This document shows, in pieces, positions 1 to 5,064 of a DNA stretch of 7,635 bases. The notes beneath the pieces were generated by a model. It searched no databases. It was not told where the DNA came from and saw only the letters and a list, made by a program, of their open reading frames with translations. How positions within the stretch are numbered: the stretch's first letter is position 1; every line of letters begins with the position of its first letter. Both the position numbers and the translations under genes were made by a program. This DNA is from Candidatus Ethanoperedens thermophilum (GTDB taxonomy: Archaea > Halobacteriota > Methanosarcinia > Methanosarcinales > EX4572-44). Where the stretch lies: assembly GCA_012910725.1 (NCBI GenBank), contig WNEG01000074.1:1-7635 (forward strand), in the 5' to 3' direction.

Positions 1-38
1 CTTGATTGCTAACGCACTTGATTGCTGGCGCAATCAAG
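1..38. repeat. Direct repeat and perfect 9-bp hairpin upstream of the tRNA genes
   Basis: The decamer CTTGATTGCT occurs at 1-10 and again at 17-26. The second copy is the left arm of a perfect hairpin: CTTGATTGC (17-25), loop TGGC, GCAATCAAG (30-38). Between the two copies lies GCTAACGC (8-15), an octamer that also forms most of the loop of the hairpin near 3410. No coding potential is visible. It looks like an intergenic palindromic repeat of REP or MITE type; the left boundary may lie outside the window. Confidence 0.7.
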
Positions 39-46
39 AGTTGTTT

Positions 47-67
47 CCGCACAACGAAGTTGTGCGG
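47..67. repeat. Palindromic hairpin, copy 1 (core GCACAACGAAGTTGTGC)
   Basis: CCGCACAAC (47-55) and GTTGTGCGG (59-67) form a perfect 9-bp stem around a GAA loop. The 17-base core recurs exactly at 1794-1810 inside the restriction endonuclease gene, with the outer pair changed from C-C/G-G to C-T/A-G, so both arms changed together and pairing is kept. A further half copy, TTGTGCAG followed by T5, follows at 68-80. The hairpin ends 19 bases before the first tRNA gene. Confidence 0.8.
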
Positions 68-86
68 TTGTGCAGTTTTTCAAAAT

Positions 87-161
87 GGGCCTGTAGCTTA
101 GTCAGGTTAGAGCCCCCGGCTCATAACCGGGTGGTCACCGGTTCGAATCCGGTCAGGCCCA
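87..161 (+). tRNA. tRNA with CAT anticodon (tRNA-Ile2 or elongator tRNA-Met)
   Basis: A full cloverleaf can be drawn. Acceptor stem: GGGCCTG (87-93) with CAGGCCC (154-160). D stem: GCTT (96-99) with GAGC (110-113). Anticodon stem: CCCGG (115-119) with CCGGG (127-131), loop CTCATAA with anticodon CAT at 122-124. T stem: ACCGG/CCGGT around TTCGAAT. The discriminator is A161 and CCA is not encoded. The anticodon stem lacks the three G-C pairs next to the loop that mark an initiator tRNA, so it is not the initiator. The GGGCC acceptor start is more like archaeal tRNA-Ile2, whose C34 is modified to agmatidine by TiaS to read AUA, than elongator tRNA-Met. That choice is from memory of the family and uncertain. 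There is no intron. Confidence 0.93.
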
Positions 162-169
162 CTTGCCCG

Positions 170-240
170 GCACCGATAGTCTAGTGGTATGACATGGGCC
201 TTCCAAGCCCATGACCCGGGTTCAAATCCCGGTCGGTGCA
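170..240 (+). tRNA. tRNA-Gly (TCC)
   Basis: The cloverleaf is complete. Acceptor stem: GCACCGA (170-176) with TCGGTGC (233-239). The D arm spans 179-193. Anticodon stem: TGGGC (195-199) with GCCCA (207-211), loop CTTCCAA with anticodon TCC at 202-204. T stem: CCGGG (216-220) with CCCGG (228-232). The discriminator is A240 and CCA is not encoded, as is usual in many archaea. Only eight bases separate it from the preceding tRNA, so the two are probably cotranscribed. It reads GGA and, by wobble, GGG codons. There is no intron. Confidence 0.96.
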
Positions 241-249
241 CTGTAAATA

Positions 250-254
250 TTTTT
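250..254 (+). terminator. Oligo-T terminator after the tRNA pair
   Basis: A run of five T residues begins ten bases after the discriminator base of tRNA-Gly. Archaeal RNA polymerase commonly terminates at oligo-T without a hairpin, so this is a plausible end for the tRNA transcript. The methyltransferase gene converging from the other strand ends at 285. Confidence 0.45.
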
Positions 255-284
255 GTACTCCTATACACATTCAGGATTTGAAGA

Positions 285-1079
285 TTACACCATATCAAGT
301 AACGTCATTTGCTGTTCTGGTTTAACCTTTGCATCTCTTTTTATCTCTGCAACTTTACCATCCAACCTCTTTAATATAAGATTATAGTATTCTTCCGATA
401 GTTCCATCGTTATAAAATGTCTTTTCAATCTTTTAGCAATTGCTGATGTTGTTCCTGTCCCGCCAAATGGATCAAGAACCGTATCTCCTTCATTGGAACT
501 TACCTGGATTATCCGTTCCAACAAAGATTCTGGCATCTGGCATGGATGATTTCCCAACCGTTCTTTAAATGTCCCACACACTCTTGAGAATTGCCACACA
601 TCATCGGGAATTTTTCCCTTGGGATTCGCCCTTTTATCTTTATAAATAAGTTGTCTTGCTGAAGGGACTCGAATATCATCGGGATTAAATATAAACTTCT
701 CTTTGTCTTTAGTGAAATACAAAATATGCGTATGTGCTCGATTAAACTTCTTTCGCTGATTTTGACCAAAGGTGTAATACCATATTATCCAATTCCTAAA
801 GTAATATCCTGTCTGTTTCAAAATTATGTTTATTTCAGCGGCAAACTCGTCTCCAATCGCGATATATATCGACCCATGTGTTTTTAATAATCTGAGCGTC
901 TCTACTATCCATTTTTTTGACCAATCATAATAGTCCTCATAAGGTAGATTGTCATTGTATTTATCATACTTTATCCCGATATTAAATGGCGGATCTGCGA
1001 AGATCAGATCTATGGACTTCTCTGGAAGTTTTTTCATAATTTCAATGCAATCGCCTGAGTATACTTTATCAACTTCCAT
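285..1079 (-). CDS. Site-specific DNA methyltransferase, beta class (probably N6-adenine)
   Basis: This protein of 264 residues transfers a methyl group from S-adenosylmethionine to an exocyclic amino group of a base within a specific DNA site. The catalytic motif DPPF lies at residues 29-32, after a typical opening (GDC...LPEKSIDLIFADPPFN). The AdoMet-binding motif DPFGGTGTT is at about 203-211, near the C-terminus. This order, catalytic motif first and AdoMet motif last, defines the beta class; the stretch between them should hold the target recognition region. DPPF rather than SPPY favours N6-adenine, but N4-cytosine is not excluded. The reading frame is open up to 1151; I chose the ATG at 1079 because GGAGG (1086-1090) sits six bases before it. 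An adjacent ATG at 1082 is the alternative. The start overlaps the end of the restriction endonuclease gene by 11 bases, which suggests coupled translation. No inactivating change is visible, so the enzyme is probably functional. Confidence 0.9.
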   Translation of the reverse strand: MEVDKVYSGDCIEIMKKLPEKSIDLIFADPPFNIGIKYDKYNDNLPYEDYYDWSKKWIVETLRLLKTHGSIYIAIGDEFAAEINIILKQTGYYFRNWIIWYYTFGQNQRKKFNRAHTHILYFTKDKEKFIFNPDDIRVPSARQLIYKDKRANPKGKIPDDVWQFSRVCGTFKERLGNHPCQMPESLLERIIQVSSNEGDTVLDPFGGTGTTSAIAKRLKRHFITMELSEEYYNLILKRLDGKVAEIKRDAKVKPEQQMTLLDMV

Positions 1080-1085
1080 CATCGG

Positions 1086-1090
1086 CCTCC
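1086..1090 (-). promoter_or_regulatory. Ribosome binding site GGAGG of the methyltransferase
   Basis: Read on the minus strand, GGAGG lies six bases before ATG 1079 and three before ATG 1082. It sits inside the last codons of the endonuclease gene. It is the strongest Shine-Dalgarno sequence on this strand and decides the methyltransferase start. It would allow translation of the methyltransferase even if ribosomes stop early in the interrupted upstream gene. Confidence 0.75.
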
Positions 1091-1737
1091 AATTTAAACA
1101 GTTCACATGGTTTAATCTCGAATTGTAACTTTGTTGGATCAGGAGTTCCACCTTTCCTTTGCATTGTGATTTTACCGATATATAAACTCCCTCTGGGAGA
1201 AATTCTTACATCACCACCGCCAAAGAAATTCATAGCAGTGTTAATATCTTTAAATATCCATGTAGTAGTCTGGTCTTGCTTATTGTATCTGGTAACCAGC
1301 ATCCAATCTGCTGAAAGCCCGCCTCTGCCTTTTAGAATATCATTGACAACAATTATCCTGTTATCTCTAAAAAAACTCAAAATTTTGGCTCTAATATCTT
1401 CTGGCAGTTCATCCAGAAACATCCTTCTTTTATCTCGTAATTCTCTTTCTCGTATAAATTCGGGATGCGATTCAGGATTTAGTTCTCCTGTAAAAAGCTT
1501 TAATCCAATGGCTATAGCTTCATCAAAACCCCACACCTCTTGATATGAATTAACTCGTCGCTTGTCTACCTGATTATAATCAGCATCAGAATTGGCCTTT
1601 TTTAAAGATAGATTCTCTATTTTCAATATATTTCCGATTGCAATTGTTATCTTGATTTGAGCATCCGCCTTCTTAAATCGCATCAGATTTTCACAATCTT
1701 CTTCATTTATTCCGAATTTCTTCACATTGTTTTTCTT

Positions 1738-1812
1738 GACGTATAGGAAAGTATAAACGCACCTCGTTCTCCTGCATCTGAAATGCTATTTCTGCACAAC
1801 GAAGTTGTGCAG
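1738..1812. mobile_element. 75-bp MITE-like insert inside the restriction endonuclease gene
   Basis: The segment is bounded by direct repeats of TTTCTT (AAGAAA on the coding strand) at 1732-1737 and 1813-1818, as expected for a 6-base target duplication. Removing 81 bases (insert plus one repeat copy) restores the endonuclease frame exactly. One end of the insert is the 21-base hairpin at 1792-1812; the other end (GACGTATAGG) is not its inverted repeat, so this is not a classical terminal-inverted-repeat element. It encodes nothing, and any movement would depend on enzymes acting in trans. Because the flanks are A-rich, a 6-base repeat could arise by chance, but its position at the junction that restores the protein argues against that. 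The endpoints are inferred. Confidence 0.6.
1792..1812. repeat. Palindromic hairpin, copy 2 (core GCACAACGAAGTTGTGC)
   Basis: CTGCACAAC (1792-1800) and GTTGTGCAG (1804-1812) form a perfect 9-bp stem around GAA. The core is identical to the hairpin at 47-67. Both copies are preceded by a T-rich base run and followed closely by T-rich sequence. Both also have AACGCAC exactly 38 bases before the start of the core (11-17 and 1756-1762), while the sequence between is mostly different. On the coding strand it adds eight codons to the endonuclease before the TAG. Confidence 0.8.
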
Positions 1813-2032
1813 TTTCTTAATTCTGGTTGGAATATGGATCGCATTTACAGAATCAATCTTTTCCATATTGTATCCCACAATTTTAAGCCAAATTTGAGCT
1901 TCTTTGTCCTTTTTCCAATTATTAAACTTTTCGCAAACTACTCTCTCGTTTGCAAATCCACCTTTAGCAGTTGCAGAACCTATCTCAGATTTATCCATTC
2001 TTCTACCTTAGAATCTGTATTTATCCACATGA

Positions 2033-2042
2033 GTTATATATC
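2033..2042 (-). promoter_or_regulatory. Probable TATA box for the restriction-modification operon
   Basis: On the minus strand GATATATAAC lies about 39 bases before the endonuclease ATG at 1998. A start site about 25 bases downstream would leave a short leader of roughly 13 bases. That leader contains AAGGT, with AGGT six bases before the ATG, which can serve as a weak ribosome binding site. The same promoter would serve the methyltransferase. Confidence 0.5.
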
Positions 2043-2284
2043 TTACAGTTTTGCTTATTTACCAAACTTTAACAAAATTTCAGCCAGAAATCCCCAAAAT
2101 CAACACCGAACGAGACCTAACCCAACATCGACTGAAATTTATGGGTATGATTGCCCTCACATCAAATATCGGCAACTTAATCCCCAATTCTCTAAAATAT
2201 CGCCTCTGACTCCATCGCAAGCTTAGCAGGTCTATGGATATGCAGCTTGTGCCTCAGTTTTTCATATTCATAGTTCCAGATCGG

Positions 2285-2298
2285 CATATAATTTTATA
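2285..2298 (+). promoter_or_regulatory. Probable TATA box for the deacetylase-like gene
   Basis: The stretch from 2285 to 2298 contains TATAATTTTATA. The ATG lies about 30 bases after its centre, so transcription would begin at or just before the start codon. No Shine-Dalgarno sequence precedes the ATG (ACTTTAGTTT). Together these suggest a leaderless mRNA, common in archaea. Confidence 0.5.
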
Positions 2299-2322
2299 GT
2301 GGTTGAGATTATACTTTAGTTT

Positions 2323-3342
2323 ATGCTGGTCAAAAGAACTGGAATTGTGTATCATCCAGACTACCAGCTGCACAACATTGCTGGTCATCCCGAGCGTGCT
2401 GAGAGGGTTGTTGCGATTATGGATAGGCTTGAATCACTCGACGGTCTTGTGAATGTATCGCCACGAAAAGCCACAGAGGCAGAGTTGGAGTACGTGCATA
2501 CTTCAGCCCATATCCAGCGTGTGCAGGAGCACAGTTGGAAAGGCATTCCGCTGGATATGGACACACCTGTCTGCTCTGATTCATATGCTGTGGCACTGCT
2601 TGCCGCGGGCGGTGTAATGGCTGGCGTGGATGCTGTTTTCAACGGCGATGTGAAGAACGTCTTTGCAGTGGTGCGCCCACCAGGGCACCATGCAACAGCT
2701 GACCATGCGATGGGTTTCTGTCTATTCAATAATGTAGCGATCGCAGCAAGACATGCGCAGAAGAAAGGTCTTTCCCGTGTGCTGATAGTGGATTGGGACG
2801 TGCACCATGGCAATGGTACACAGGATATGTTCTATTCTGATTCGAGTGTACTCTATTTTTCCACGCACCAGTACCCGCACTATCCTGGCAGTGGCAGCGT
2901 CAGTGAGGTTGGGAGTGGTGACGGCAAAGGTTACACTGTTAATGTGCCACTTCCTGCGGGATGCACCGATTCAGACTACAGACATGCCTTCGAGCAGATC
3001 CTGATTCCGATAGCAGAAGAGTTCAATCCTGATATCATACTGGTATCAGCCGGGCAGGATGCCGCGGAGAGAGAGCTTCTTGCAGGCATGAACCTCTCTG
3101 TTGGTGGCTTCGGCATGCTTTCAGAGATCGTGGTTGACCTCTCTTGCCATCTGTGTGAAGGAAAAATGGTAGCATCGCTTGAAGGCGGATACGATCTCGA
3201 CACACTCGCAGACTCGGTCTATGAGATTGTCAGAGTATTCCAAGGTTATAAGCACGAGCAAGCATCCGGATCAACGCGTGGTATTGTTAAAGAACGAATA
3301 AAAGAAGTGAAAACGATGCAGAGGAAGTACTGGAAGATATAA
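2323..3342 (+). CDS. Histone deacetylase family protein (class II HDAC/acetylpolyamine amidohydrolase-like)
   Basis: This 339-residue protein belongs to the zinc-dependent arginase/deacetylase fold that removes acetyl or acyl groups from lysines or polyamines. Family hallmarks appear in order: GHPERAERV at 21-29, RPPGHHA at 118-124 with the catalytic histidine pair H122/H123, GFCLFNNVAIAA at 131-142, DWDVHHGNGT at 157-166 with zinc ligands D159 and H161, SAGQD at 242-246 with the third zinc ligand D246, and LEGGY at 286-290 with the transition-state tyrosine Y290. All catalytic residues are present, so it should be active. Glutamine at 245 replaces the more usual phenylalanine of SAGFD. The length is normal for the family, with a basic C-terminal tail (about 320-339). 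There is no signal peptide or membrane segment, so it is cytosolic. The ATG lies just after a TATA box, which suggests a leaderless transcript. It stands alone. Possible substrates include acetylated chromatin proteins such as Alba or histones, acetyl-CoA synthetase (AcuC role) or acetylpolyamines; the context does not decide. Confidence 0.93.
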   Translation: MLVKRTGIVYHPDYQLHNIAGHPERAERVVAIMDRLESLDGLVNVSPRKATEAELEYVHTSAHIQRVQEHSWKGIPLDMDTPVCSDSYAVALLAAGGVMAGVDAVFNGDVKNVFAVVRPPGHHATADHAMGFCLFNNVAIAARHAQKKGLSRVLIVDWDVHHGNGTQDMFYSDSSVLYFSTHQYPHYPGSGSVSEVGSGDGKGYTVNVPLPAGCTDSDYRHAFEQILIPIAEEFNPDIILVSAGQDAAERELLAGMNLSVGGFGMLSEIVVDLSCHLCEGKMVASLEGGYDLDTLADSVYEIVRVFQGYKHEQASGSTRGIVKERIKEVKTMQRKYWKI

Positions 3343-3396
3343 GGAACTTGACGTTTTAGTGCAAGTTTGATAGTCAACTATATCGCTTCAGTGACG

Positions 3397-3446
3397 GCCC
3401 CCGGATTTCGCTAACGCTCAAATCCGAGGCATCTTAGTGATGCTCG
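3397..3446. repeat. Two overlapping hairpins downstream of the deacetylase-like gene
   Basis: Hairpin A: CGGATTT (3402-3408) pairs with AAATCCG (3420-3426) around the 11-base loop CGCTAACGCTC, extended by GCC/GGC (3397-3399 with 3428-3430) across a small internal loop. Hairpin B: CGAG-CATC (3425-3433, with G3429 bulged) pairs with GATGCTCG (3439-3446) around TTAGT. They share 3425-3430, so they exclude each other. The loop octamer GCTAACGC is also at 8-15. They lie 55 bases after the stop codon and could act in 3' processing, or be intergenic palindromic repeats of the same kind as those near the tRNAs. Confidence 0.6.
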
Positions 3447-3744
3447 ATGGTTCAGGATTAATATGAAAGATGGGGGGTTACTTACTTTTGTGGCGCCAAA
3501 ATGCACCAGAAACCAAATAAAATTAATCTTATGGGGATTGAGAGTGAGCTACAATTCCACTCATTTTTCTATTTGCAGACTAATTAACACCCTTTTCAAC
3601 CAACAAATTTGTTATGGTCTTTAAAATACAATTTAAAGTACTATATAGCTTTTTCTATTTTAAGCAGATATAAAGATTTATTTAGCTTGAACGCCACTAA
3701 TATCAATTAAAATCAAATATAACTTGATATTAGAGATATCCAAC
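3447..3744. other. AT-rich gene-free stretch before the transposase remnant
   Basis: No gene, RNA or convincing promoter is visible in these roughly 300 bases. An imperfect inverted repeat (AGTG...CACT, about 3542-3561) is too weak to call. The left end of the insertion sequence should lie here, but because the right end appears lost no matching terminal inverted repeat can be found to fix it. Confidence 0.4.
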
Positions 3745-4886
3745 ATGATTCAAGTCTTTATAGAAGGTGGATATTATATCCAAACACAGATTTCCGATTT
3801 TAATACAATAACACCCTCTGCAATCAAGTATTGTAAGCCATCTGATATATGGTTTGCGAAAAAGAAGAGGAAATGTATCAAAGCAAGGATTGTATCGCGG
3901 CTGAAGAAAATTTTTCATGATATCAAAATAGGTATTCAGAAGGGATTATCAGATTTTCAAAACCTTCCAGGTAAAATAATAAATAGAGTACATCAATATA
4001 TTCCAAACTTAAAAACACCCGTTTGCAAAATGACCGACGGTTGCGAGTTATCAGAAATCGAAAAATTCCTGTATTCCAATTATTCGGACTATAAAGGTGA
4101 TCTCCGTCATCTATTTCTGTTTTATGACTGGAACAAAGTGAATGAAATTCAGAGAAACTACAGCATCGATACCCGGGATTATAATCACATAAGCGTTTTA
4201 AAATCTCACATTCTCGTATGCAAGCGGCACTGTAGAACTTATACTGACCTTATAGAAGAACTGCACGAAAATGAAAAGTTAGTAGAGGTGTGTGGATTTG
4301 CACCTGGCATAGATTCCTACAAGAACAATTATCAGTAGAGCAGCAGATAAGTTCGGTATTGAAGTTTTCAGAGAGCTCACCATAAGTATGGTAAAAAAGA
4401 GCATCTCACTCGGTTTAATGAAAGGTAGGTTTGTTGGAGTAGATGGTACATTAATCAAATCAAATACCAGCCCCTACAAAAATAAAAAATCGAACGAATA
4501 TACAGATCCTGATGCTTAGGTTGTATGTACATGGTGACTACATTAAAGGTATTGGTTTTTTATCAAACAAGCTGACAGATCTCGAATTTGGTCTTCCTAT
4601 GCTGGTTCAATGCTATAAAGGCAGTGCAAATGAAAATCCGTTATTGAGAGAACTTCTTACCCAGTTCTGCGAGACCTATGGATTTTATCCTTCGATGTTA
4701 TCTACAGATAAGGGTATGGATAGTGCAGCAAATAACGATTTTTGCAGTGAATTTGGAATAAGTGCGTATATACAAGCTCGAGATTTCGGAAACAAGGAAC
4801 TTATTAAAACTGAAAAAGGAAAAACATTTAATCCAAATTACGTGGAAATTACTGATCCGCATGTCTACTCTGGCATAATCTACTGA
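3745..4886 (+). pseudogene. Decayed IS transposase (DDE type, IS4/IS1182-like), two frameshifts, C-terminus lost
   Basis: Three overlapping frames encode successive parts of one transposase. The first runs from ATG 3745 (or TTG 3724) to about 4315, the second from there to about 4516, the third to TGA 4884-4886. Dropping one T from TT at 4314-4315 and one from TT at 4516-4517 joins them into 379 residues: the joins read GID-PTRTI and DPDA-RLYVHG. The first catalytic aspartate lies in GRFVGVDGTLIK and the second probably in STDKGMDS. The C-terminal glutamate cannot be found, and the sequence after 4886 does not resume in any frame, so the 3' part is missing. The N-terminal region is lysine-rich with a possible helical DNA-binding role. 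Composition is AT-rich like its surroundings. The exact IS family is uncertain. No terminal inverted repeats or target duplication are visible. Not expected to be active. Confidence 0.75.
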
Positions 4887-4942
4887 ACCTGTACACAACT
4901 TAATTCTGTCCCACAGCCCACGGAGTGTGTAGTTTTTTCAAC

Positions 4943-4961
4943 CACAAGATTGCACAAGATT
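4943..4961. repeat. Tandem 9-bp direct repeat CACAAGATT
   Basis: CACAAGATT occurs at 4943-4951 and 4953-4961, separated by one G, giving a 10-base period, about one DNA helical turn. It lies about 45 bases upstream of the TATA-like box of the oxidoreductase operon. A protein binding the same face of the helix twice is conceivable; a simple local duplication is equally likely. Confidence 0.4.
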
Positions 4962-5004
4962 CGAACATAGAAATCTCGGGGGTGGAAAATTCGGGTTAAA
5001 TCGT

Positions 5005-5013
5005 AAAGTATAT
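5005..5013 (+). promoter_or_regulatory. Candidate TATA box of the oxidoreductase operon
   Basis: AAAGTATAT is the best TATA-like sequence upstream of the operon. A start site about 25 bases on (near 5035) would give a leader of about 30 bases. A second AT-rich element, CATATTTTAA at 5042-5051, is too near the start codon to serve as TATA box unless the mRNA is leaderless and starts inside the gene. Confidence 0.4.
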
Positions 5014-5017
5014 CGTT

Positions 5018-5029
5018 GTTCTTGAGAAC
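5018..5029. promoter_or_regulatory. Candidate operator palindrome GTTCT-TG-AGAAC
   Basis: A 5-bp inverted repeat with a two-base spacer lies just downstream of the TATA-like box, about where a repressor would block archaeal polymerase. Short palindromes are common by chance, so this is only a candidate. Confidence 0.25.
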
Positions 5030-5055
5030 ATACATCATCAACATATTTTAAACGT

Positions 5056-5060
5056 GGTGA
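5056..5060 (+). promoter_or_regulatory. Ribosome binding site GGTGA
   Basis: GGTGA matches the anti-Shine-Dalgarno end of archaeal 16S rRNA (GGAGGTGATC) and lies four bases before ATG 5065. It supports that start over the ATG three codons later at 5074. Confidence 0.55.
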
Positions 5061-5064
5061 TTGA

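Larger units (their letters stand above)
1069..1998 (-). pseudogene. Type II restriction endonuclease gene, interrupted by a 75-bp insert
   Basis: Two open stretches in one frame, 1998-1789 (70 codons) and 1785-1069, belong to one gene and are separated by a TAG at 1788-1786. Removing the 75-base insert and one copy of its flanking AAGAAA joins TRIKK directly to NNVKKFGI and gives a continuous protein of 282 residues. The segment around residues 83-120 (KADAQI, then IENLSLKKA, then NQVDKR) resembles a PD-(D/E)XK-type nuclease core, with D85 and K106 as candidate catalytic residues. Near the C-terminus is RGSLYIGKITMQRKGG, a pattern I associate with type II restriction enzymes; this is recall, not a search. 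Its place directly upstream of a beta-class methyltransferase, with an 11-base overlap, supports the call. The recognition site cannot be read from sequence. As it stands translation should stop after 70 codons, eight of which come from the insert. The second part could start at GTG 1725 but has no clear ribosome binding site. Probably inactive. Confidence 0.75.
1999..2322. other. Divergent intergenic region with a distant 9-bp inverted repeat
   Basis: This 324-base stretch separates the endonuclease (leftward) from the deacetylase-like gene (rightward). It holds a TATA-like box for each. In its middle AAATTTCAG (2075-2083) and CTGAAATTT (2132-2140) form an inverted repeat around 48 bases. 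A reading frame crosses it on the plus strand to 2226, but its composition is not protein-like and it runs over the endonuclease gene in antisense. I see no convincing gene or structured RNA here. Confidence 0.5.

Noticed and set aside
170..240. Search for an att-site duplicate of the tRNA-Gly 3' end
   Set aside because: Only an 8-base match (TCAAATCC) occurs elsewhere, near 3418, inside a hairpin. That is too short to support an integration site.
1166..1543. Plus-strand reading frame of 125 codons rich in Ser and Leu
   Set aside because: It is the antisense of the conserved C-terminal part of the restriction endonuclease; its length is a by-product of that gene's codon use.
1730..1762. Alternative endonuclease start at GTG 1762, with GGAG six bases upstream, needing a one-base deletion in the A5 run
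   Set aside because: It would need a frameshift, while the upstream segment 1998-1789 continues the same protein in the same frame. The insertion model explains both parts without a frame change.
1783..2226. Plus-strand reading frame of 147 codons
   Set aside because: It runs antisense across the N-terminal part of the endonuclease gene and into the divergent promoter region. It has no recognisable domain and no ribosome binding site, and its composition is not protein-like.
3724..3744. TTG 3724 as start of the transposase
   Set aside because: ATG 3745 in the same frame is the more ordinary start. Neither has a clear ribosome binding site, so the choice remains weak.
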